Below, one piece after another: positions 1-7,794 of a stretch of 37,023 nt of DNA. Origin of the DNA: Sinomicrobium pectinilyticum (lineage in GTDB: Bacteria; Bacteroidota; Bacteroidia; Flavobacteriales; Flavobacteriaceae); contig NZ_RJTM01000074.1 in NCBI RefSeq assembly GCF_003725735.1, positions 1-37,023 on the forward strand, in the 5' to 3' direction. Position 1 is the stretch's first letter, and each line of letters begins with the position of its first letter. The notes under the pieces are model-generated. The model was given only the letters and a program-made list of their open reading frames with translations, did not search any database and was not told the origin of the DNA. The translations under genes and the position numbers were made by a program.

Positions 1-86
1 TGAAAGTTACGGATTACAAGGGTTTCAAAGAACGTATATTAATTTTTAGTGGACACTAGTGTGTTTAACTATTAATGAAATAAACT

Positions 87-500
87 ATGAAACGTAAAGC
101 ACAAGCCGTATGGAACGGTAGCATCAAAGAAGGAAAAGGACATCTAACCACCGGTAGTACTGTCCTGGACAAAACCCGGTATTCATTTAACAGCCGTTTT
201 GCCGAAGGTAAAGGCACCAATCCCGAAGAACTTCTGGCCGCAGCCCATGCCGGATGTTTCACCATGAAACTGAGCCTGGACCTCACCGAAGCGGGATATG
301 AAGTGGAAGAACTGAGCACTTCCTCTACCGTGACCCTGGACAACGGAAAAATCACAAAATCCTTACTTCAACTTCAGGCCAAAGTTCTGGGAATTGGCAA
401 CGATACTTTTCAGGACATCGCCAAAAAAGCCGAAGAAACCTGCCCCGTAGGTCAGGCCTTTAATTTTGAGATTGAATTACAAGCGCAACTAATTTCTTAA
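87..500 (+). CDS. OsmC family peroxiredoxin
   Basis: This 137-residue protein matches the small OsmC/Ohr fold used for thiol-dependent reduction of organic hydroperoxides in the cytoplasm. Two cysteines typical of the family are present: Cys57 in an AHAGCFTM context at the start of the central helix, and Cys119 in ETCPVGQAF. The N-terminal KAQAVWNGSIKEGKG strand and the later NPEELLAAAHAGC segment are also characteristic. The length is normal for OsmC. The start at 87 is supported by good N-terminal family similarity from residue 1. It lies 18 bp upstream of a secreted esterase on the same strand, so the two may be cotranscribed, although no functional link is obvious. The family call is secure; whether the substrate is organic or inorganic peroxide cannot be read from the sequence. 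Confidence 0.93.
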   Translation: MKRKAQAVWNGSIKEGKGHLTTGSTVLDKTRYSFNSRFAEGKGTNPEELLAAAHAGCFTMKLSLDLTEAGYEVEELSTSSTVTLDNGKITKSLLQLQAKVLGIGNDTFQDIAKKAEETCPVGQAFNFEIELQAQLIS

Positions 501-518
501 TCACTAAAAACAAAAATC

Positions 519-1568
519 ATGAAAACGTTCATTAAAACCAAACAAAGCCTTATCTTACTTACCTTAACCTTAACAACATCAGCCATGGCACAGGAAAAAC
601 GTCCTTATGAAGGACAAAAAGACCCCGAGATTTTCACTGAAGTACGTTCTTTTCTGGACGCATTAAACTCCGGCGACGGCAAACCATTGGAAACCCTCAG
701 TCCGGAAGATGCACGGGAGGTACTGATCGGTGCACAAAAATCCGTATCCGTAGATTATTCCGGCATAGAAGAATCCGAACGCGTCATTTCCCAAAACGGG
801 CATGAAGTAAACATTCACATTACCAAACCCAAAGGGGTTAAGAAAAATGCACCGGTGTTTATTTTTATCCACGGTGGCGGATGGGTGCTGGGAGATTATC
901 CCACACACCGCCGGTTAGTTCGCGACCTGGTGGTAAACAGCGGTGCCGTCGCAGTCTTCCCTGACTATACACCTTCTCCGGAAGCACAATACCCCACAGC
1001 TATTAACGAGATTTACGCTGCAACCCAATGGGTAGCCGAAAACGGTAAAGAAATAGGCGTGGATGGTGAAAACCTGGCCCTAGCGGGGAACAGCGTTGGT
1101 GGAAATATGGCTGCCGTTACTGCCCTGATGGCTAAAAATAATAACGGACCGAAAATCAAGTTGCAGGTACTCCTGTGGCCGGTGACCGATGCCAATTTTG
1201 AAACCGCGTCTTACAACCTCTATGCCGAAGGAAGGTTCCTTACAAAAAATATGATGAAATGGTTCTGGGACAATTACCTGCCCGACACCAAAAAACGCAA
1301 AGATATCTACGCATCTCCTTTGCAGGCTGGTCTCAGCGAACTGAAAGGATTACCTCCTGCACTGGTACAAACTGCCGAGAACGATGTACTGAGAGACGAA
1401 GGTGAGGCTTATGCCAGGAAACTCAACGAAGCCGGTGTTCCCGTAACCTTAACGAGATATAACGGACTTATACACGACTATGGCCTGCTCAACCCTATTG
1501 CGGATGTTCCTGCGGTACAGACTGCAATACTCCAGGCTGCTGCCGTAATCAAAGCTTCATTGCAATAG
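519..1568 (+). CDS. Secreted alpha/beta hydrolase (HSL-type esterase)
   Basis: A 349-residue alpha/beta hydrolase of the hormone-sensitive-lipase type, expected to hydrolyse carboxylic esters. Residues 1-24 form a signal peptide ending SAMA before Gln25, so the protein is exported. The oxyanion-hole motif HGGGW is at 118-122. The nucleophile elbow is GNSVGG with Ser192, a slight variant of the usual GDSAGG. The acid is probably Asp289 in the ENDVLRDEG segment and the base His319. Residues 30-80 form an N-terminal region before the fold. There is no Shine-Dalgarno sequence, as usual in Bacteroidota. It follows the OsmC gene by 18 bp and is followed by a hairpin terminator. The natural substrate is unknown. 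Confidence 0.9.
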   Translation: MKTFIKTKQSLILLTLTLTTSAMAQEKRPYEGQKDPEIFTEVRSFLDALNSGDGKPLETLSPEDAREVLIGAQKSVSVDYSGIEESERVISQNGHEVNIHITKPKGVKKNAPVFIFIHGGGWVLGDYPTHRRLVRDLVVNSGAVAVFPDYTPSPEAQYPTAINEIYAATQWVAENGKEIGVDGENLALAGNSVGGNMAAVTALMAKNNNGPKIKLQVLLWPVTDANFETASYNLYAEGRFLTKNMMKWFWDNYLPDTKKRKDIYASPLQAGLSELKGLPPALVQTAENDVLRDEGEAYARKLNEAGVPVTLTRYNGLIHDYGLLNPIADVPAVQTAILQAAAVIKASLQ

Positions 1569-1602
1569 ATTTATCATTCCCCTCCCCGCTCGGGGAGATC
1601 AT

Positions 1603-1631
1603 AAAAGGCTGCTCCGAAAGGGCGGTCTTTT
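1603..1631 (+). terminator. Rho-independent terminator after the esterase gene
   Basis: The arms AAAAGGCTGC and GCGGTCTTTT pair with two G-U wobbles around a short CGAAAG-type loop and are followed by TATTTTT. A smaller perfect hairpin (CTCCCC/GGGGAG, 1582-1597) precedes it. The position 35 bp after the esterase stop fits the end of the OsmC-esterase transcript. The rest of the gap to 1787 shows nothing else recognisable. Confidence 0.7.
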
Positions 1632-1787
1632 ATTTTTGGATGGTTCCGCCGGGGTCCGGTAAAGAACACCATTTTTTTAAGGCTCCAATATTCGGCTTCG
1701 GGAGCAATAATTCCCCTCTCATCATTTTATACGCTGCTCCACAGCTTTCTCCATATAATTTTGTCCGAAAAATAAACGTAACGAGCA

Positions 1788-2759
1788 ATGAAAAAAATCG
1801 GTTTTATACTTCTCATTTTACTGGCATGCTTTACGGTCGCCCAGTTTTTCGGGCCTGATCCGGAAAATATTTCCGGGGAGAAAAGTCACTCCCGCTCTAA
1901 ACTACTGACCAATGTACCGGACCACGTAGAAAACATTTTACGAAATTCCTGCTTTGACTGCCACTCCTCTCAACCGGACCTCAGCTGGTTTGACCGGATC
2001 ACCCCGGCTAATTACCTGGTAGCTTCTCATATACGGGAAGGACGGGAAGCCCTCGACTTTTCGAAATGGGACAGCCTGCCTACCCCACAACAGAACGCTA
2101 AGTTATATTATGCACTGAACAAGGTCCTTGCCGGTGAAATGCCGCTTCCCTCCTACACGCTGCTACATCGGGACGCCGAATTGACCACAGAAGAGATACG
2201 TACGTTAAAAACCTACATAAATTCACTCACCCCCAGAAAATATGCCGAAAGGGAAACGAAAACAATGGAAAACAAACCCCCGGAAATGCTTCCTCCGGGG
2301 AAAAAAGATACGGGTATAGCCCCGTCACCGAATGGTATAAACTATGTTCCGGGGTACAGGGACTGGAAAGTAATCAGTACAACCGATCGTTTTGATAACG
2401 GCAGTATGCGCATCATTTACGCTAATGACATAGCTGTAGAAGCCATTCGTTCCGGGCATACCAACCCCTGGCCCGACGGGAGCATTTTTGCCAAAACCGC
2501 CTGGAAACAACAACCGGTAAAAGACGGTGTTGTACGCACCGGGGACTTCATCCAGGTCGAGTTTATGATCAAAGACTCCCGGAAATACAGAGATACGAAA
2601 GGCTGGGGCTGGGCAAGATGGCGTGGCGATAACCTGGCTCCTTATGGTGAGAACAAAAATTTCGCAGAGGAATGTATTACCTGCCACAGACCGGTAGAAA
2701 ACAGCGACTACGTATTTACCACCCCGCTAAACCCGGCAATCTTTACAAAACCCGAATAA
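1788..2759 (+). CDS. Haem-binding domain plus cytochrome P460 domain protein
   Basis: A 323-residue exported protein with two c-type haem motifs. An N-terminal hydrophobic segment (about 3-20) serves as signal peptide or anchor. The first domain (about 40-150) resembles the small Bacteroidota haem-binding domain, with CFDCH at 55-59 and a downstream MPLPSY segment. The second domain (about 170-320) matches the cytochrome P460 family: NPWPDGSIFAKTAW, then GWGWARW and APYG, and finally CITCH at 296-300 followed by DYVFTTP. The protein is therefore likely a periplasmic di-haem redox protein. The donor, acceptor and substrate are unknown; characterised P460 cytochromes oxidise hydroxylamine, but that cannot be assumed here. 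It lies 8 bp before a lipoprotein gene that resembles its own C-terminal domain. Confidence 0.85.
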   Translation: MKKIGFILLILLACFTVAQFFGPDPENISGEKSHSRSKLLTNVPDHVENILRNSCFDCHSSQPDLSWFDRITPANYLVASHIREGREALDFSKWDSLPTPQQNAKLYYALNKVLAGEMPLPSYTLLHRDAELTTEEIRTLKTYINSLTPRKYAERETKTMENKPPEMLPPGKKDTGIAPSPNGINYVPGYRDWKVISTTDRFDNGSMRIIYANDIAVEAIRSGHTNPWPDGSIFAKTAWKQQPVKDGVVRTGDFIQVEFMIKDSRKYRDTKGWGWARWRGDNLAPYGENKNFAEECITCHRPVENSDYVFTTPLNPAIFTKPE

Positions 2760-2767
2760 ATTTTAGA

Positions 2768-3241
2768 ATGATGAAAACATTAAAATTGATATTCCTGCTA
2801 AGTATAACCTGGCTGACCGGTTGCAGCTTCTCTCCTTCCAATATCAATACCGACGCCTCTGTAAGCACAGAAGACCGGCTACCGGAAAATCCGCTGGCGG
2901 AAAAAGCCATTACCTCATCCATCAACCCGGCTAAAGGTACCATGTCTACTTTATACGGTAACCAAACCGCATATGCTTACGCCGGGGCAAACAGGGATAA
3001 ACAATACCCGAAAGGCAGTATTCTTTTCGAAGTCACCTGGAAACAGAAAGCGGACTCACTGTGGTTCGGAGCCAATATTCCCCGGGAAATATTCTCCGTA
3101 GAAAGGGTCTTTTTCCCCGAAAAAGGAAAGCCTGTCTACGAGTTGTATATTGGTAATCCCCTGAGAAAAAAGGCAGAACCGGTACAATCCGTAAAAAGAC
3201 TTGCATTTATACTTTCCGAAAACATGGCCCCATCGCCCTAG
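2768..3241 (+). CDS. Cytochrome P460-like lipoprotein lacking a haem motif
   Basis: A protein of about 157 residues starting with a clear lipoprotein signal: a positively charged start, a hydrophobic core and a lipobox ending LTGC. I chose the ATG at 2768 (2771 is equally possible) because an upstream in-frame extension would run into the preceding gene and spoil the signal peptide. The body (MSTLYGN, then YPKGSILFEVTWKQK and WFGANIP) looks like the cytochrome P460 family and parallels the second domain of the upstream gene. It has no CxxCH, so covalent haem attachment is not expected. It may be a divergent paralogue that pairs with the upstream haem protein. Its function is unknown. Confidence 0.75.
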   Translation: MMKTLKLIFLLSITWLTGCSFSPSNINTDASVSTEDRLPENPLAEKAITSSINPAKGTMSTLYGNQTAYAYAGANRDKQYPKGSILFEVTWKQKADSLWFGANIPREIFSVERVFFPEKGKPVYELYIGNPLRKKAEPVQSVKRLAFILSENMAPSP

Positions 3242-3322
3242 TAGCGGTATCCGGAAAGTAAGGCAGCGTCGGGAGCATATTTCTGGCCTGTTTATTGGTC
3301 TCTGTTTTAGGTTTAAAACCCT

Positions 3323-3457
3323 GCCTGCCTTCGGCAGGCCTGCAATTTATTGCAGAGACTTTAGTTTCTATAAATTTTTGGCGGTATCCTGTGGTTATTA
3401 GGTTACTGAGTGATTCAGTTATTGCGTATTGACTAAATAACCCAGTAACCTAATAAC
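3323..3457. repeat. Cluster of intergenic hairpins
   Basis: The gap between the converging genes ending at 3241 and 3529 is built from inverted repeats. There is a 7-bp perfect stem with a 3-nt loop at 3323-3339 (GCCTGCC/GGCAGGC), then a perfect 15-bp inverted repeat GTTATTAGGTTACTG (3394-3408) and CAGTAACCTAATAAC (3443-3457). The latter encloses a smaller ACTGA/TCAGT repeat. Further weak stems continue to about 3528. The cluster may serve as a bidirectional terminator, or be a REP-like mosaic of the type common between flavobacterial genes. Confidence 0.6.
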
Positions 3458-3528
3458 TATGGCAATTTCCCCGCCGGACGGGCAGGATTGCCGCTTCCTA
3501 GCCTCCGGACTTGTAGTCCAGGAATAGT

Positions 3529-4440
3529 TTATTTATATGCCTCGTCTATAAGTTCCTTATTTATAAAGGCGCCTGCCTTTGTCCCGGCTGCCACAGCCAC
3601 GGAAACCGCCCGCATGGGAGTGGTGTTATCTCCTGCAGCAAAAACACCCTCTATCGTAGTCTTTCCGAAGAAATCCACTTCGATGTGCCCCTGTTCGGTT
3701 AATTGGCACCCCAACTGTTCCGGGGCTTTGCAATGCTGTTCGTAATCCGCATGGTGATATAAGGCGTCCAGCACAAAATCAGTCCCGTCCGCAAAATCAA
3801 TATGTTTTAACATACCTGTGTCATGCGTCAACCCGGAGATTTTCTTTTCCACGACCTCGACGTGCAGTTTTTTCAACAGTTCTCTTTGTTCCTGTGTCAA
3901 CCCGGCCTCACCATTGGTAAACAAGGTAAGGTCATCCGTCCAGTGCCGGATCATCTTACTAAAATCAAAAGCCTTTTCTCCATGAGCCAGTATTCCCGTT
4001 CTGGCATTCCGTACTTCATAACCGTGACAATAAGGGCAATGGATCACAGTAATGCCCCAACATTCCTTAAACCCAGGAATGGGAGGCATAATATCGCGGA
4101 CACCGGTGCTAAAAAGTACTTTTTGGGCAGTGCGGAACTCCCCGTTGTCCAGTTTCACTGTAAATCCGGTGCCCTCCTTTTCTACCTGTGTTACCAGCCC
4201 CTTCTCATAAATAACCGTATCGTATTGCAGAACCTGTTCTTTGGCCTTTTCCGCAATAACCGCAGGAGGCGTTCCGTCCAGGGTTATAAAATTATGTGAA
4301 TAAGGCGTCTGCCTGTTACAGGGTTTACCGCTGTCTATAATAAGGGTTTTACGCAGTGATCTTCCCAGGGCCATCGCTGCCGACAGACCGGCATAACTTC
4401 CCCCTATAACAATAACTTCAAACTGATTCCTGTTTTTCAT
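3529..4440 (-). CDS. FAD/NAD(P)-dependent oxidoreductase, thioredoxin reductase-like
   Basis: A 303-residue soluble flavoprotein of the thioredoxin reductase-like family. The FAD-binding Rossmann motif GGSYAG is near residues 13-18, a CPYC redox pair lies at Cys135/Cys138 in HCPYCHGYE, and the C-terminal FAD motif GVFAAGDN is near 265-272. This layout places the redox cysteines as in bacterial TrxR and holothin/gliotoxin-type oxidases. The second nucleotide-binding glycine motif is poorly conserved (GILAHGEKA instead of GxGxxA), so electron acceptor use may differ from classical NADPH:thioredoxin reductase. There is no signal peptide. It is a single gene with a well-formed promoter overlapped by a long palindrome, suggesting dedicated regulation. 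Confidence 0.88.
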   Translation of the reverse strand: MKNRNQFEVIVIGGSYAGLSAAMALGRSLRKTLIIDSGKPCNRQTPYSHNFITLDGTPPAVIAEKAKEQVLQYDTVIYEKGLVTQVEKEGTGFTVKLDNGEFRTAQKVLFSTGVRDIMPPIPGFKECWGITVIHCPYCHGYEVRNARTGILAHGEKAFDFSKMIRHWTDDLTLFTNGEAGLTQEQRELLKKLHVEVVEKKISGLTHDTGMLKHIDFADGTDFVLDALYHHADYEQHCKAPEQLGCQLTEQGHIEVDFFGKTTIEGVFAAGDNTTPMRAVSVAVAAGTKAGAFINKELIDEAYK

Positions 4441-4495
4441 AAATTAATTTTTTACTGGAAATGGTATTGCCATTCATCCACCTCATTTTTTATTA

Positions 4496-4524
4496 CAAAG
4501 ATAAACGTTTTTTATTAAATGCAA
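4496..4524 (-). promoter_or_regulatory. Bacteroidota-type promoter of the flavoprotein gene
   Basis: Read on the minus strand there is a TTG (-33 element, 4522-4524), an 18-nt spacer and TATCTTTG (-7 element, 4496-4503). This fits the flavobacterial consensus TTG-N17-19-TAnnTTTG exactly. The -7 box lies about 55 nt before the start codon at 4440. The -33 box falls inside the left arm of the palindrome at 4509-4545. Confidence 0.75.
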
Positions 4525-4545
4525 CATAATTGCATTTAATAAAAA
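4509..4545. promoter_or_regulatory. Perfect 16-bp inverted repeat, candidate operator
   Basis: The arms are TTTTTATTAAATGCAA (4509-4524) and its exact reverse complement (4530-4545), with the 5-nt spacer CATAA. The repeat covers the -33 element of the minus-strand promoter, so a bound dimer would block or recruit RNA polymerase. The core ATTAAATGCAA / TTGCATTTAAT resembles operator shapes seen with winged-helix regulators, but no regulator gene is adjacent. The remaining gap up to nrdB at 4840 is AT-rich; I see only a weak TACTTTAA near 4712 that might be the nrd -7 box. Confidence 0.65.
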
Positions 4546-4839
4546 GGGAGAATAAGTGCCCTCGGATTGTCTGTTGAAAACATGGGATATACGGCTGTTA
4601 TTCCGCGATTTAATAAAGAAAAGGGTAAAACAGATAAAGGTATAAAAACTTAAATAATAGAACATTAACTAAGTGTTAATAACCTTTTCAAATCTTTTTT
4701 GTACTTTAAGAAAAACCAAACTGATCTTGACTTAATTTAGTTTTCTCATAGAAAAAGATAAAGGAATTCTCCTTTGTTTTTCCAGGAATCTGATTTCAAA
4801 CTTATTACTTAAATCTAAGAAATACTAAACACGAGTATT

Positions 4840-5814
4840 ATGGGAATTTTTGACAGAAGAGTGAACTATAAACCGTTTGAATACCCCGATGTGTTAAAAT
4901 TTACCGAGGCTATTAACAAGTCTTTCTGGGTACACAGTGAAGTAGATTTTACTGCGGACACGCAGGACTTTCATTCGTACCTGAACCAGGCGGAAAGAAC
5001 CGCAATAAAAAACAGTTTACTGGCCATTGCCCAGATAGAAGTTGCCGTAAAAACGTTTTGGGGAAATATCTACCTGCACTTCCCGAAACCCGAGTTCAAC
5101 GGACTGGGAAGTACCTTTGCCGAATGCGAATTCCGGCATTCCGAAGCCTATTCCCGCTTGCTGGAAGTACTGGGATATAACAACGAATTCCGGAACCTGC
5201 TGGAAGTCCCGGTGATCCGCGACCGTGTGGAATATCTTTCCGGGGCGCTTAAAAATGCCAATTCGCAGGACGATAAACAATATGTAGTATCACTGATCCT
5301 GTTTTCTATCCTTATAGAAAACGTATCGCTCTTCAGCCAGTTTGCCATAATCCTCTCCTTTCCCCGTTTTAAGGGACTGATGAAAAACGTCAGCAATATT
5401 ATTGCCTGGACATCTGTTGACGAGCAGATACATGCTAATGCAGGGATCTATATCGTAAACAAGATCCGGGAAGAATACCCGGATTTCTTTGATGAGGAAA
5501 CCGTTTCGCATATCAGAGAAACCGTAAAACACTCCCTGGATGTCGAAGGAAAAATACTCGACTGGATCTTTGAGGACGGCGAGTTGGAAACCATCCGTAA
5601 AGAAGACCTGATCAACTTTATGAAATTCCGTATCGACGACAGTATGGAAAAGATAGGGTTGGGCAGGATATACGATATCACGGCTGCAGAATATGCTCCC
5701 ATGCGCTGGTTCGAAGAAGAAGTTTTTGCAAACAGTCTGGACGACTTCTTTGCCAAGAGACCGGTGGATTATACCAAACATGACAAAAGTATTACCGCAG
5801 ACGATTTATTCTAA
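4840..5814 (+). CDS. nrdB: Ribonucleotide reductase class I small subunit (class Id-like NrdB)
   Basis: A 324-residue radical-generating subunit that, with NrdA, makes deoxyribonucleotides. The metal ligands are readable: Glu67, Glu97, His100, Glu160, Glu195 and His198, the last two in DEQIH. Tyr104 sits four residues after His100, at the place of the radical tyrosine of classical NrdB. Lys71 lies one turn after Glu67. The size, the ligand numbering and the lack of an ATP-cone closely resemble the Flavobacterium johnsoniae enzyme, described as class Id with a dimanganese cofactor activated by superoxide. The cofactor assignment here is an inference from that similarity. The gene precedes nrdA by 19 bp, and no nrdI is nearby. 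Confidence 0.95.
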   Translation: MGIFDRRVNYKPFEYPDVLKFTEAINKSFWVHSEVDFTADTQDFHSYLNQAERTAIKNSLLAIAQIEVAVKTFWGNIYLHFPKPEFNGLGSTFAECEFRHSEAYSRLLEVLGYNNEFRNLLEVPVIRDRVEYLSGALKNANSQDDKQYVVSLILFSILIENVSLFSQFAIILSFPRFKGLMKNVSNIIAWTSVDEQIHANAGIYIVNKIREEYPDFFDEETVSHIRETVKHSLDVEGKILDWIFEDGELETIRKEDLINFMKFRIDDSMEKIGLGRIYDITAAEYAPMRWFEEEVFANSLDDFFAKRPVDYTKHDKSITADDLF

Positions 5815-5833
5815 ACACTAAACGAATGTACGC

Positions 5834-7528
5834 ATGATCACAAAAGAATTACCGCTGACCAGCGAGAACGATATTACGCTGAGAGAAAAGCTTTGGTGGA
5901 AAAACGAAGAAAGTGAACAAATACTCAACCGGGGATATTTACTGAAAGGAGAAACGGTTGAAGGCGCTATTGACCGGATCACCACTGCCGCGGCCAAAAG
6001 ACTGTACAAACCGGAATTAAAGGAATCTTTCCAGGAAATGATAGAACGCGGCTGGATGAGCCTCAGCTCTCCCATATGGGCCAACATGGGTACGGAAAGA
6101 GGATTGCCCATTTCATGTTTTAACGTACATATACCCGACCATATAGAAGGAATAACCCATAAACTCGGCGAGGTTATCATGCAAACCAAGATCGGGGGAG
6201 GTACTTCCGGTTATTTCGGTTCGCTCCGTGCCCGGGGAAGTGCGGTTACCGACAACGGAAAAAGCAGTGGTGCCGTTAGCTTTATGAAGCTGTTCGATAC
6301 CGCGATGGATACCATCTCCCAGGGAGGTGTACGCCGCGGTGCCTTTGCCACTTACCTGGATATAGATCATCCGGATGTAGAAGAATTCCTGAAGATCAAA
6401 GATATAGGGAATCCCATTCAGAACCTGTTCTTCGGTGTTTGTGTGCCCGATTACTGGATGCAGGAAATGATAGACGGAGATATGGACAAGCGGAAAGTCT
6501 GGGCTAAAGTACTGGAGAGCAGGCAGCAAAAAGGTTTGCCGTATATCTTTTTCAGCGATAACGTAAACCGTAACAAGCCACAGGTATACAAAGACCACGA
6601 TATGCGGATCAACGCCAGCAACCTCTGCTCGGAGATCATGCTGCCTTCCTCCCAGGACGAATCCTTTATCTGCTGCCTGTCTTCCATGAACCTGGAACTA
6701 TATGACGAGTGGAAAAATACCGAAGCGGTAAAACTGGCCATATTCTTCCTCGATGCCGTCCTTCAGGAATTCATAGTAAAGACGGAAGGAAATTATTACC
6801 TGGCTTCGGCAAACCGTTTTGCAAAACGTCACAGGGCCCTTGGGCTCGGAGTACTCGGCTGGCATTCCTACCTGCAAAAAAGTATGATCCCGTTTGAAGG
6901 CATGGAAGCTAAAATGAAGACCACCGAGATCTTTAAACATATCAGGGACAAAGCGGACAAGGCCACCGAAGAATTGGCGAGGATATACGGCGAACCCGAA
7001 GTACTGAAAGGATACGGACGAAGGAATACCACAACCCTGGCCATTGCGCCTACAACCTCTTCTTCCGCCATTCTCGGGCAGATCTCTCCCGGAATAGAAC
7101 CTTTTAGCAGTAACTATTATAAAGCGGGACTTTCCAAAGGAAATTTTATCCGTAAAAACAAGTACCTGAAAAAACTGTTGCAGGAAAAAGGTCTCGACAA
7201 CGAGGATACCTGGAGGAACATTATGCTCGACAGCGGAAGCGTTCAGAAACTGGAAGGCCTGGACGAAAGGGAAAAAGCAGTCTTTAAGACATTTAAGGAA
7301 ATCAGCCAGCTGGAGATCATCCAACAGGCATCTATCCGGCAAAAATATGTAGACCAGTCCCAGAGCCTGAACATAAATATCCCTTCTGCCGTGCCTATCA
7401 AGGAAGTTAACAAACTCCTTATCGAAGCGTGGAAACTGGGAGTGAAAACACTGTATTACCAAAGAAGTCAGAGTGTTTCCAAAGAAATGGTAAACAACCT
7501 GGTGAATTGCAGTAGCTGCGAATCCTGA
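5834..7528 (+). CDS. nrdA: Ribonucleotide reductase class I large subunit, short form (NrdA)
   Basis: The catalytic subunit of ribonucleotide reductase, 564 residues, well below the roughly 750 of enterobacterial NrdA. It lacks the N-terminal ATP-cone, so overall activity regulation by dATP through that domain is not expected. The active site is intact: Cys95 in PISCFN, the Asn263/Cys265/Glu267 triad in NLCSE, Cys280 as the second redox cysteine, the radical-transfer pair Tyr541/Tyr542, and the C-terminal reducing pair Cys559/Cys562. Specificity-site segments around GGGTSG (121-126) are also present. It is cotranscribed with nrdB (19-bp gap) and ends at a strong terminator. The length is normal for the short flavobacterial group and is not a truncation. 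Confidence 0.95.
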   Translation: MITKELPLTSENDITLREKLWWKNEESEQILNRGYLLKGETVEGAIDRITTAAAKRLYKPELKESFQEMIERGWMSLSSPIWANMGTERGLPISCFNVHIPDHIEGITHKLGEVIMQTKIGGGTSGYFGSLRARGSAVTDNGKSSGAVSFMKLFDTAMDTISQGGVRRGAFATYLDIDHPDVEEFLKIKDIGNPIQNLFFGVCVPDYWMQEMIDGDMDKRKVWAKVLESRQQKGLPYIFFSDNVNRNKPQVYKDHDMRINASNLCSEIMLPSSQDESFICCLSSMNLELYDEWKNTEAVKLAIFFLDAVLQEFIVKTEGNYYLASANRFAKRHRALGLGVLGWHSYLQKSMIPFEGMEAKMKTTEIFKHIRDKADKATEELARIYGEPEVLKGYGRRNTTTLAIAPTTSSSAILGQISPGIEPFSSNYYKAGLSKGNFIRKNKYLKKLLQEKGLDNEDTWRNIMLDSGSVQKLEGLDEREKAVFKTFKEISQLEIIQQASIRQKYVDQSQSLNINIPSAVPIKEVNKLLIEAWKLGVKTLYYQRSQSVSKEMVNNLVNCSSCES

Positions 7529-7547
7529 CGGTTTTCCCCGATATCAT

Positions 7548-7596
7548 AAAACAGCGCATCCGAATATTTTCTGCAAATATTCGGATGCGCTGTTTT
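7548..7596. terminator. Strong terminator hairpin after nrdA
   Basis: A perfect 21-bp inverted repeat (AAAACAGCGCATCCGAATATT at 7548-7568 and its complement at 7576-7596) has a 7-nt loop. The stem ends in A and T runs on both sides, so it could stop transcription in either direction. It lies 19 bp after the nrdA stop codon. Between 7597 and the GH92 gene I see only AT-rich sequence and no clear promoter consensus. Confidence 0.85.
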
Positions 7597-7794
7597 AAAG
7601 GAAGCTGTTCGTCAGCACTTTACATCCCGGTCATGAAAAAAGAAGAAAAAATTATTTCGAAACCAACATTTTTTTTAACTTGCAACATGTTCAAACATAT
7701 GAACTTTTAATTAAAATATTTTCCAACATAATATTACTTTAAAATGACCATCCCCGGCCCTGCCCCCTCACCCCAAGTATCTCCATTAAAAAAA

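Noticed and set aside
4483-4665. Small open frame upstream of the flavoprotein gene
   Set aside because: It runs through the palindrome and the promoter region, is very AT-rich and has no recognisable protein features.
6698-7462. Open frame of 254 codons on the minus strand inside nrdA
   Set aside because: Antisense shadow of nrdA; the nrdA frame contains all active-site motifs and this frame none.
7744-7794. Upstream in-frame start for the GH92 gene
   Set aside because: The added 17 residues are proline-rich and precede a complete signal peptide that begins at 7795; kept only as an alternative.
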